This document shows positions 8,199 through 15,688 of a stretch of 64,000 nt of DNA, in pieces (the first letter of the stretch is position 1; each line of letters starts with the position of its first letter). The position numbers were made by a program, and so were the translations under genes. Source of the DNA: Caldicellulosiruptor danielii (GTDB taxonomy: Bacteria; Bacillota; Thermoanaerobacteria; Caldicellulosiruptorales; Caldicellulosiruptoraceae); contig NZ_CP139957.1 of the NCBI RefSeq assembly GCF_034343125.1, positions 1,325,001 through 1,389,000 of the forward strand. Reading direction: 5' to 3'. The notes beneath the pieces were generated by a model that had not been told where the DNA came from, searched no databases, and was given only the letters and a program-made list of their open reading frames with translations.

Positions 8199-9062
8199 AT
8201 GACCTACGATTTAGAAGCCAGGATAATTGAGCTTATGCCAGAGTTTAGTAAAGGGCAGAAGAAAATTGCCCAGTTCATTTTAGAACATGGAGAAAAAGCA
8301 GCATATATGACAGCACTTGCACTTGGCAATTCAGTTGGTGTGAGCGAATCTACAGTTGTAAGATTTGCTGAAAGACTTGGCTTTGAAGGTTACCCTGAAT
8401 TTCAACGGGCTTTGCAAGAACTCATGAAAAGCAAGCTTACATCAGTGCAAAGAGTAGAACTTTCTGCAAGTAGAATAAACGAAAAAGAAGTTTTAAAAAG
8501 TGTTCTCCTTTCTGATATGGACAAGATAAAGCAGACATTAGAGCAGATAGACGAAAATATTTTCAACCAAGTTGTGGATGAGATAGTAAATGCAAAAAGG
8601 ATATACATTATTGGAATCAGAAGTTCAGCAGCACTAGCTGATTTTTTGGGTTTTTATTTGAATATGATTTTGGACAATGTCAAGGTCATCACAACAAGTG
8701 GCATCAGTGATATTTTCGAACAGGTATTTAGAATTACAAGTGATGATTTAATAATTGGTATTAGCTTTCCGAGGTATTCAAAGCGCACTTTAAAGGTTTT
8801 GCAGTACGCCAAAAAACAATCTGCCAAAATAGTTTCACTAACAGACAGCAAAATTTCACCCTTGTGCAAGTACAGTGATTATGTTCTCATTTGCAGGAGT
8901 GATATGGTATCATTTGCTGATTCGCTGGTAGCACCGCTAAGTGTAATAAATGCATTAATTGTTGCGACAGGTCTTAGGAAAAAAGAAGAAGTTGCAAAAA
9001 CACTTGAAAAACTTGAAGAAATATGGGACGAGTTTCAGGTCTATGAAAAGGAAAATAGGTGA
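8199..9062 (+). CDS. MurR/RpiR family transcriptional regulator
   Basis: Predicted DNA-binding repressor or activator that senses a phosphosugar. An N-terminal HTH_6 domain (about 1-77, with GVSESTVVRFAERLGFEGYPEF as recognition region) is followed by a SIS domain (about 125-250), where IYIIGIRSSAAL and DDLIIGISFPRYSKRT form the sugar-phosphate loop. Length 287 is standard. ATG 8199 follows AAGGAGAAATG. No sugar-metabolism gene is adjacent, so the regulated pathway is unknown. The next gene, a histidine phosphatase, starts 6 nt after the stop, so the two are co-transcribed. Confidence 0.9.
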   Translation: MTYDLEARIIELMPEFSKGQKKIAQFILEHGEKAAYMTALALGNSVGVSESTVVRFAERLGFEGYPEFQRALQELMKSKLTSVQRVELSASRINEKEVLKSVLLSDMDKIKQTLEQIDENIFNQVVDEIVNAKRIYIIGIRSSAALADFLGFYLNMILDNVKVITTSGISDIFEQVFRITSDDLIIGISFPRYSKRTLKVLQYAKKQSAKIVSLTDSKISPLCKYSDYVLICRSDMVSFADSLVAPLSVINALIVATGLRKKEEVAKTLEKLEEIWDEFQVYEKENR

Positions 9063-9068
9063 TGCAGC

Positions 9069-9698
9069 TTGAAAAGAATTTATTTGGTAAGACATGGTGA
9101 GACCAACTGGAATAAGCTCAATCTTGTTCAGGGTTCAATCGATACAGAACTCAATTCATCTGGTATTGAACAAGCAAAAAAGATTGCTGAAAGGCTTAAA
9201 AATAAAAAGATTGATATAATATTTTCAAGTACATTAAAAAGGGCTTATACTACAGCAAGTTATATAAAATTTTATCATCCCCAGACTTTATTTGAAACTT
9301 CTGAAAAACTCAATGAGATAAATTTTGGCGAGTGGGAAGGTTTGAGCTTTGAGGAGCTTGAAAAGAAATACTCTCAGACGTACTTGATGTGGAAAGACAA
9401 TCCCGATAAGGCCATATTCCCAGGTGAAGGCAATCTCCACGTTGTTATGAAAAGAGTTAAAAGTTTTTATGATGAGGTTTTGCAGAGAGATTATGGTAAT
9501 ATTGTAGTTGTTACTCACGGTGGGATAGTAAAACTTTCAATCATATATCTTTTGAACCTTCCGCTTGATTTTTACAAAAAGTGCTGGATTGGGAATGCAA
9601 GTTTGAGTATTGTTGATATAAAAGGAGAAAGGACAATGCTCAGTCTTTTGAATGATATGTCTCATTTAACATCAGAAGAAGTTCGCCCAATAATTTAA
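9069..9698 (+). CDS. Histidine phosphatase family protein (phosphoglycerate mutase/CobC-like)
   Basis: Uses a phosphohistidine intermediate to dephosphorylate small molecules or exchange phosphate. The catalytic RHGETNWN motif is at residues 8-15, and the second histidine is in VVTHGGIVKL (about 154-163). The TTG start at 9069 is supported by AGGTGATG just before it and gives the usual MKRIYLVRHGE beginning. With 209 residues it is shorter than the dPGM type, so a broad-specificity phosphatase is more likely than glycolytic mutase. It lies between an RpiR regulator and a HutP-like gene. A second member of this family begins at 63571. Confidence 0.85.
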   Translation: MKRIYLVRHGETNWNKLNLVQGSIDTELNSSGIEQAKKIAERLKNKKIDIIFSSTLKRAYTTASYIKFYHPQTLFETSEKLNEINFGEWEGLSFEELEKKYSQTYLMWKDNPDKAIFPGEGNLHVVMKRVKSFYDEVLQRDYGNIVVVTHGGIVKLSIIYLLNLPLDFYKKCWIGNASLSIVDIKGERTMLSLLNDMSHLTSEEVRPII

Positions 9699-9719
9699 AT
9701 GAAAAGTGGGGTAAATAAA

Positions 9720-10142
9720 ATGGTGGAGAAAAAGGAGTTTGGGAGTAAGGATGTCTCAAGAGCAGCTATTTTGATAGCCTTGAGCCAGAACAGACAAGAA
9801 GAAAAAAAGATTCAAGAAGATTTTTTTAAAATAGGAATCAGATGTGCAGCAGTAGATTTTGGTGGAGAGTTTATAACCTCTGTTATGAAAATTGTTGAAA
9901 GAGCAGTTGTTGCTGCCAAAAGAGAAGGTGTTATAAACGAGGTGCATCAAGAGGAAGGTGCTGTTGCAGGAGCAACAAGAGAAGCAATATCTCAAATTAT
10001 GCAAAAAGCGGTTGGTCTTAATGTAGGTGGGAAGATTGGCATTGCAAGATTTGAGGAGCATGTTGCAGTTGCCATATTTTTTGGGATAGGTCTTTTACAT
10101 TTAAATGAGGTGGCAATCGGACTTGGTCACAGGGTTATATGA
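9720..10142 (+). CDS. HutP family protein, divergent
   Basis: HutP proteins are RNA-binding antiterminators that respond to histidine and Mg2+ in Bacillus. This 140-residue protein shows the same layout: an AAILIAL helix, VDFGGEFITSVMKIVERAVVAAKREGVI, a QEEGAVAGATREAI helix and an end in VAIGLGHRVI like the HutP GLGINHI end. In the third segment the two metal-ligand histidines of HutP (in SHALYHAT) are replaced by glycines. ATG 9720 is used because GTGGGG lies 8 nt before it; ATG 9699 lacks a site. No hut genes are nearby; it sits between the phosphatase and aroH. Membership is moderately sure, activity is not. Confidence 0.6.
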   Translation: MVEKKEFGSKDVSRAAILIALSQNRQEEKKIQEDFFKIGIRCAAVDFGGEFITSVMKIVERAVVAAKREGVINEVHQEEGAVAGATREAISQIMQKAVGLNVGGKIGIARFEEHVAVAIFFGIGLLHLNEVAIGLGHRVI

Positions 10143-10186
10143 AAATTTTTGTACAAAAGGATGAAAAATTAGTAGGGGGAATGACC

Positions 10187-10561
10187 TTGGTTTTTGCAAT
10201 AAGAGGTGCTACAACTGTTGAGAAAGATTCTAAAGATGAGATTGTCAGATGTACTCAAGAACTTTTGAAAGAAATTATGCTTAGAAACAATCTTAAAAAA
10301 GAGGAAATTGTTTTTATTTTGTTTACAATGACCAAAGACCTTAAATCAGCTTTTCCGGCATATGCAGCAAGGCTTATGGGGTTTGTGGATATTCCTCTTA
10401 TATGTGCTCAAGAGCTTGACATTGAAGGAGCGCTTACTAAGTGTATTAGGCTTCTTATGGTTATTCAAAGAGATAATAACTTTACTCCTAAACATGTTTA
10501 TTTGAAAGAAGCAACAAAACTTAGGGAAGACTTAACTAATGAGAAAGGTGAAGATTTATGA
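10187..10561 (+). CDS. aroH: Chorismate mutase, AroH type
   Basis: Converts chorismate to prephenate for phenylalanine and tyrosine synthesis. Conserved AroH features: IRGATTVE at the N-terminus, FTMTKDLKSAFPAYAAR, IPLICAQELDIEGALTKCIRLL and KHVYLKEATKLRED. I chose TTG 10187 because AGGGGG (10174-10179) lies 7 nt upstream and the product (124 residues, MVFAIRGATTVE) then matches the Bacillus protein in length. ATG 10139, overlapping the previous stop, would add 16 residues not seen in the family; ATG 10181 is too close to the ribosome site. The stop overlaps the cmk start by 4 nt. Confidence 0.88.
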   Translation: MVFAIRGATTVEKDSKDEIVRCTQELLKEIMLRNNLKKEEIVFILFTMTKDLKSAFPAYAARLMGFVDIPLICAQELDIEGALTKCIRLLMVIQRDNNFTPKHVYLKEATKLREDLTNEKGEDL

Positions 10562-11238
10562 AGAAGATTAACATTGCAATTGATGGTCCTGCAGGGGCGG
10601 GGAAAAGTACAATTTCAAAACTTTTAGCAAGTCAGCTTGGATATATTCATATTGATACAGGTGCAATGTACAGAGCTGTTGGGCTCAAAGTGCTTAAGAA
10701 TAATATTTCCCCGCATGACAGTAGAAAGATTGTTGAGATTTTAAACTCAACTGACATACAAATAAAACTTGTGGATGGTAAACAGCTTGTTTTTTTAGAT
10801 GGTGAAGATGTCACAGAAAAAATTCGTCAGCCTGAGGTTTCGATGTATGCATCTGACGTGTCAAAGATCAGGGAAGTACGAGAAAGACTTGTAAAGATGC
10901 AGCAAGACTTAGCAAAACAAAAAGGGATTATAATGGACGGAAGAGATATAGGAACTCATGTTTTACCAGATGCTGAGTTAAAAGTCTTTTTGACAGCTAC
11001 AGCTGAGGAAAGAGCAAAGAGAAGATTTTTGGAACTAAAGCAAAAAGGTTATGAAGTAGATTACTATCAACTTTTAGATGAGATAAAGAAAAGAGACCTG
11101 AATGACATGACAAGAGAGTTTGCACCTTTGAGGGTAGCTGAGGATGCCATTGTCATAGATTCGACTTCTCTTTCAATAGAAGAGGTCTTGCAAAAGGTTT
11201 TAGAGCTTTTTTACAAGGTGGTCAAAGATGAAGTATAA
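10558..11238 (+). CDS. cmk: Cytidylate kinase
   Basis: Phosphorylates CMP and dCMP with ATP. The P-loop AIDGPAGAGKST is at residues 6-17, followed by YIHIDTGAMYRAV, the MDGRDIGTHV nucleotide-binding segment (about 125-134) and a lid region rich in Arg and Lys. The 226-residue length is standard. ATG 10558 overlaps the aroH stop (ATGA), which implies translational coupling. The cmk-plsC-ispH-rpsA order is typical of clostridia. Confidence 0.96.
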   Translation: MKKINIAIDGPAGAGKSTISKLLASQLGYIHIDTGAMYRAVGLKVLKNNISPHDSRKIVEILNSTDIQIKLVDGKQLVFLDGEDVTEKIRQPEVSMYASDVSKIREVRERLVKMQQDLAKQKGIIMDGRDIGTHVLPDAELKVFLTATAEERAKRRFLELKQKGYEVDYYQLLDEIKKRDLNDMTREFAPLRVAEDAIVIDSTSLSIEEVLQKVLELFYKVVKDEV

Positions 11239-11803
11239 TTTTTTTCTCAACCTTATTCGAAAAGTTGCCTTTATCGTTTTAAAATGTATTTATTTTATAA
11301 GAGTTGAAGGAAAAGAAAATATACCAGAAGGTCCTTTTATTATCTGCGCAAATCACAGAAGTTACCTGGACCCAGTTTTGATTATACTTATATTCGACAG
11401 GCGAGTACATTTTATGGCTAAAAGTGAGCTTTTTAGAATATGGTGGCTTGCACCAATAATTAAAGCGTTTGGTGCTTTCCCTGTCAGACGGGGCAAGAGC
11501 GATATTGGAGCGATTAAAAAAGCTATAGATGTCATAAAATCAGGGAACATTCTGGGTATTTTCCCGGAAGGAAAAAGAAACAGGACAAAAGAAATCATTT
11601 TAAAAGGTGAAAAAGGAGTTGCAACAATAATTAAAGCAACAGGTGCAAAGGTCTTACCAGTTGGTATTTCTGGAAAAGTTGTTCCTTTTGGTAGAATAAG
11701 GGTGAGAATCGGAAGGCCAATGGAATTTAGAGATAATAGTTTGGATAATCAAGATATTGTAGATATAATTATGAATGAAATTAAAGATCTTATTCTAAAG
11801 TAA
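11228..11803 (+). CDS. plsC: 1-acyl-sn-glycerol-3-phosphate acyltransferase
   Basis: Acylates lysophosphatidic acid to phosphatidic acid at the membrane during phospholipid synthesis. The acyltransferase block I, ANHRSYLDP (about 39-47), with catalytic His and Asp, and block III, FPEGKRNR (about 115-122), are intact. The N-terminal 20 residues are hydrophobic and basic, which suits peripheral or single-span attachment. The start lies inside the last codons of cmk (11-nt overlap). Length 191 is typical of short bacterial PlsC. Confidence 0.92.
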   Translation: MKYNFFLNLIRKVAFIVLKCIYFIRVEGKENIPEGPFIICANHRSYLDPVLIILIFDRRVHFMAKSELFRIWWLAPIIKAFGAFPVRRGKSDIGAIKKAIDVIKSGNILGIFPEGKRNRTKEIILKGEKGVATIIKATGAKVLPVGISGKVVPFGRIRVRIGRPMEFRDNSLDNQDIVDIIMNEIKDLILK

Positions 11804-11825
11804 AAGAAGAAGGGATGTAAAAAGG

Positions 11826-13818
11826 ATGATTATTAAAGTTGCACAAAGTGCTGGATTTTGCTTTGGTGTTCAAAGGGCAGTTGAAGGCGTTTTGGCATGG
11901 GCAAAAGCAAATAAGGGAAAATCTGTAAAGATATATGGAATGTTGATACATAACAGTTATGTAATAGACAAATTGAAAGAATTAGGAATAGAAGTTGTGG
12001 AAGATATTGAACAAATTGCAAAAGAAGATATAATTTTTATTCGTTCTCACGGTGTTTCAATGGATGAGTATGCCGAGATTGAAAAAAGGGCAGAAAAGGT
12101 TTATGACTTTACATGCCCATATGTCAAAAAGATTCACGAGATTGTAAAGGAACATTCAGAAAACGGGTATGATATAATTGTTGTTGGAGATATGAACCAT
12201 CCTGAAGTAAAGGGAATTGTCGGCCATGTTAGCAATAATAGAAAATGTTTTGTTATAGATAGTATTGAAAAAGTAAAAGAAGCGACTAATCAAATTGAAG
12301 GCAAAGCTGTAGTTGTATGTCAGACTACATTTGACAATAAAAAATGGAGCGATATAAGAGAATTTTTAGAGTCTCATACCAATTATAAAGTATTTGACAC
12401 AATTTGCAAGGCAACAATAAACAGGCAAAAGGAGGCAGCAGAACTTGCAAAGCGTGTAGACATAATGTTGGTGGTCGGTGATAAAAAAAGTTCTAATACC
12501 AACAAATTGTATCAACTTCTGAATGAAACAAAACCTACATTTTTTATTGAAAAGGTTGAAGATTTAGATTCAATAAAATTAGATAGCAGTGCAAAGAGTA
12601 TCGGGGTAACAGCAGGAGCTTCCACTTCTCCTGAGCAGATTGAAGAGGTGGTAAAATATCTGGAAGAAAAGTTTAATGAGATGAATCTGAAAGATTTTGA
12701 GAGACTTATTGATAGAAGCTTTTCGACAGTGCAAAGAGGTGAAGTTGTAAAAGGCAGGATAATAAAAGTTGAGGAAGATTATGTACTTGTTGATATTGGT
12801 TACAAGGCAGAGGGTATAATTTACAAAAATGAGGTTATCAAGAATGGAAATGTAAATTTGAAGGACATATTTAAGATAGGCGAAACAATTGAAGCTGTTG
12901 TAATAAAAGAGTCAGATGAAGAAGGAAATGTGGTTTTATCAAAACATCGGGCAGATGTACTTCACGGGTTTGGAGAACTGCTTTCGAGATATGAAAATAA
13001 AGAGCCTGTAAGAGCAGTTGTAAAGTCAATTAAAGAAAAAAGCATTGTTTGTGATTTTAGAGGTACAAATGTGTATGTACCAATTTCTCAGTGGGGTGAA
13101 GACGTTCAAACTTCGGATATAGGGAAGATATTTGAAATAGAAATTACAGATGTCAACAAAGAAAAAAAGATAGCTTTTGGAAGTCGAAAACCTTTGCTAA
13201 AGCGAAGAGAGGAGGAGAGATTTATTAAACAGATAGAATCTTTAGATTTTTCCAGAGAATATGATGGCATTGTTGTTGAGATAAAAGAAAAAGGTATTAT
13301 GGTAAATTTTGAGAACCTGCGAGGTTTTGTGCCTGCAAGTGAAGTTGGACATTTGAAAAGAGGTACAGACCTTAAAAAATTATTTGAAATTGGGCGAAAA
13401 AGTCAAGGTTAAGATTCTTGATATAGACAAGAGTAAAAAACAGATTTATCTTAGCATAAAAAAGACTCAAGAAGACGAGTGGATAAAAAAGATTAAAAAC
13501 TTGTATTTGGGAATGCTTGTTGACTGTGAAGTGACAAAGGTGTTACCTTTTGGACTTGTTGTGTGGATTACAGATCATGGGATTGATGGTTTTGTTCACA
13601 TTTCAAATATTCCACTTGGATACAACCAAAGACCACATAACGTATATAAAGTTGGTGACAAACTCAAAGCAAAAGTTATAGAGATTGATGAAGAAAAGCG
13701 AAGGATTGCATTGTCTTTAAAAGATTTACATGAAGAAGAAAATATAGATACTGAGCATAACGAAAATTTTGTGATAACACTTGCTGATTTTGTGAAGAAT
13801 ATAGAGTTAGAACAATAA
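11826..13818 (+). CDS. ispH-rpsA: IspH - ribosomal protein S1 fusion, interrupted by a frameshift
   Basis: The first part (about residues 1-283) is 4-hydroxy-3-methylbut-2-enyl diphosphate reductase, the last step of the MEP isoprenoid pathway. It has Fe-S cysteines at AGFCFGVQRAV, DFTCPYV and CKATINRQ. The rest is a chain of S1 RNA-binding domains as in ribosomal protein S1; such fusions are known in clostridia. The frame entered at 11826 stops at 13412 after FEIGRKSQG. The next S1 repeat continues in another frame to 13818. Removing one G from GGG at 13392-13394 restores FEIGEKVKVKILD and one ORF of about 663 residues. IspH and three S1 repeats are intact before the break, so the essential part could still be made. 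Confidence 0.88.
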
Positions 13819-13823
13819 ATTTA

Positions 13824-14285
13824 ATGTTTTTTAAGTCTATGAAGATTTTATTTTCTGTCTTGAAAAACAAGCCTGTCCTTAATTTAGACAATAAAGTAAC
13901 AGGAAAAGTTGAAGACATGTTAATCACAGATGATAAAGTAATTGGATTTAAGGTGCGGGTTAAAAACTTATTTGGAATACCATCGTGCGTATATGTGCTG
14001 GCAGAGGACATTGAGTCTGTAAACAATCAACTTTTAATTGTTCGCAGCATCCATACTTCCGTTGCCAGCTTGCCATTTTTAAGAGCACAAGAAATTTTTT
14101 TGAAAGAAGTGATAGATGAAAATGGGTTTTTAATTGGGATTGTAATTGACATAGTATTTGATTCTGAAAACTTTAAAATAACAGAATATCAGGTTGCAGA
14201 GAGTATTTGGAGCTATATAAAAAATAAAAAAATAATATTGAGCCCTGAGGAAATAATATTAAAAGAAAATAAAATATTAAGCTGA
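13824..14285 (+). CDS. PRC-barrel domain protein
   Basis: A 153-residue protein with two PRC-barrel-like repeats. The first (about 15-75) contains NLDNKVTGKVEDMLITDDKVIGFKV, split here as a KVxGKVxDxLITDD pattern; the second (about 90-150) contains KEVIDENGFLIGIVIDIVFD. PRC-barrels mediate protein or RNA contacts and occur in RimM-like and sporulation-linked proteins; the specific role is unknown. The start is ATG 13824 or ATG 13839; neither has a clear ribosome site. It follows ispH-rpsA by 5 nt and precedes a small membrane-type peptide. Confidence 0.65.
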   Translation: MFFKSMKILFSVLKNKPVLNLDNKVTGKVEDMLITDDKVIGFKVRVKNLFGIPSCVYVLAEDIESVNNQLLIVRSIHTSVASLPFLRAQEIFLKEVIDENGFLIGIVIDIVFDSENFKITEYQVAESIWSYIKNKKIILSPEEIILKENKILS

Positions 14286-14296
14286 GGTGTCATACT

Positions 14297-14458
14297 TTGA
14301 AAAGAATTTCTGCAAAACATGTATTGATAGGAAGCATAGTAGGCGGGATTATATCTGCTATGTTATCCCAAGCATATCCAAGGAGCATGAAAAATAGGCT
14401 TTTAAAAAGAATGATTGCTAAAAAGCTGATGACTATGGTAAATAAGTTTTTGCGGTAG
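14297..14458 (+). CDS. Small putative membrane-associated protein, 53 aa
   Basis: TTG 14297 is preceded by GAGGTG at good distance. The product begins MKRISAKHVLIGSIVGGIIS, a glycine-rich hydrophobic segment, and continues as a basic amphipathic tail ending KKLMTMVNKFLR. This looks like a YtxH-type or other single-segment peripheral membrane peptide, but I do not recognise the family. It is the last gene before a terminator and shares the PRC-barrel transcript. Confidence 0.55.
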   Translation: MKRISAKHVLIGSIVGGIISAMLSQAYPRSMKNRLLKRMIAKKLMTMVNKFLR

Positions 14459-14482
14459 GGAAGATTTTCTTCCCTCTTTTTT
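14458..14482 (+). terminator. Rho-independent terminator
   Basis: GGGAAGA (14458-14464) pairs with TCTTCCC (14468-14474) over a TTT loop, followed by TCTTTTTT. It overlaps the last base of the preceding stop codon. Confidence 0.88.
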
Positions 14483-14529
14483 AATATCTTATCAAGATCT
14501 TAAATAATTTTTAATTTGAGGTGTTAAAA

Positions 14530-15585
14530 GTGCACATAATAAATTTGGTGAAAAGATATTTTACAGACATATTGTTCATAGCTTTAACTGCAATTATTAT
14601 CTATTTTTTTGCGAATATTAAGGCATTTTGGCCTATTTTGATTCCATTTTTGATTGCCTTATTTTTATCATATCTCTTGAAACCATGCGTAGATTTTTTA
14701 GAAAAAAAGGTTCGGTCAAGAGATATTTCAATCCTGATTTCTTTTACAATAATCTTTGGTATTACTATTATGGTCTTTGTATATTTTATTCCTTTATTTA
14801 TCAGCGAAACTAAGCAGCTTATTCAAAGCGTTCCTGAATATATAGCACTTATTCAAAAGTGGTTTTTTGAGATTGATTCTAAACTTTTGAATAAGTTAAA
14901 CATTGATATTAAAGAAATACTAAACGCTAATTCCATCAATATCGAAGAAATTTCCAAACAAACATTATCAATATTTTTGAACATTGTAAAGAGTATTTCT
15001 TCTAACATTTTGTACTATCTTCTTATTCCTATTATATCCTTTTATATCCTGAGAGATTGGAAAAAGTTAGTCATGTGGATAAAATGGTTATTACCTGAGA
15101 AATATAGAAAGGAAGGACTTTATATATTTGCTGATATAAATAGGGTTCTTCATCAGTATATTCGAGGACAGCTTCTTGACGCTTTTATAGTTGGAATACT
15201 TAGCTTTTTAGGATTTTCACTGCTTTCTGTAAGATATGCAGCTCTTTTGGGTGTGATAACCGGTATTGGCAATTTGATTCCCTATTTTGGACCAATATTT
15301 AGCAGTATTCCAGCAGTGATAATAGCTCTTTCTGATTCCTACATAAAAGCTATACTGGTTGTGATTTTTTTAGTCTTGCTTCAGCAAGTTGATAGTTTTA
15401 TTATATCTCCGAGAGTTATTGGTTCAAAAGTGGGGCTTCATCCTCTTACCATAATTATAGTTATAATCTTAGCAAACAAAATATTCGGGTTTGTTGCAAT
15501 GTTCTTTGCAATTCCTATTGCTGCAGTAGTAAAAATTATATTTATTAACATCATGAAAAGGATAAAATCTGAAAAGATTGAGTGA
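14530..15585 (+). CDS. AI-2E family (PerM/YtvI-like) membrane transporter
   Basis: A polytopic membrane protein of about 351 residues with paired N-terminal helices (about 10-60), a helix near 70-90, a central soluble stretch, and a cluster of C-terminal helices containing GIGNLIPYFGPIFSSIPA and IGSKVGLHPLTIIIVIILA, hallmark segments of the AI-2E/UPF0118 family. Members include permeases of unproven substrate, Na+/H+ antiporters and sporulation protein YtvI. GTG 14530 is chosen because GAGGTG lies 7 nt upstream; GTG 14521 would be inside that site. It stands alone between a terminator and the alaS promoter. Confidence 0.85.
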   Translation: MHIINLVKRYFTDILFIALTAIIIYFFANIKAFWPILIPFLIALFLSYLLKPCVDFLEKKVRSRDISILISFTIIFGITIMVFVYFIPLFISETKQLIQSVPEYIALIQKWFFEIDSKLLNKLNIDIKEILNANSINIEEISKQTLSIFLNIVKSISSNILYYLLIPIISFYILRDWKKLVMWIKWLLPEKYRKEGLYIFADINRVLHQYIRGQLLDAFIVGILSFLGFSLLSVRYAALLGVITGIGNLIPYFGPIFSSIPAVIIALSDSYIKAILVVIFLVLLQQVDSFIISPRVIGSKVGLHPLTIIIVIILANKIFGFVAMFFAIPIAAVVKIIFINIMKRIKSEKIE

Positions 15586-15591
15586 ATATTG

Positions 15592-15620
15592 TTGACTTTG
15601 TATTTTAGCTTTAATAAAAT
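15592..15620 (+). promoter_or_regulatory. sigmaA promoter for alaS
   Basis: TTGACT (15592-15597), a 17-nt spacer and TAAAAT (15615-15620) form a near-consensus promoter. Only about 65 nt of leader follow, too short for a T-box, so this alaS does not appear to be tRNA-regulated. Confidence 0.7.
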
Positions 15621-15688
15621 TTTGATTGTATTGAAAAATTATAAAAACTACCTTTCAAAAAATACCATAAGGAAAGGCTGATTGAAAG

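Noticed and set aside
15621-15688. A T-box riboswitch before alaS
   Set aside because: The leader is only about 65 nt, with no terminator hairpin and no T-box core sequence.
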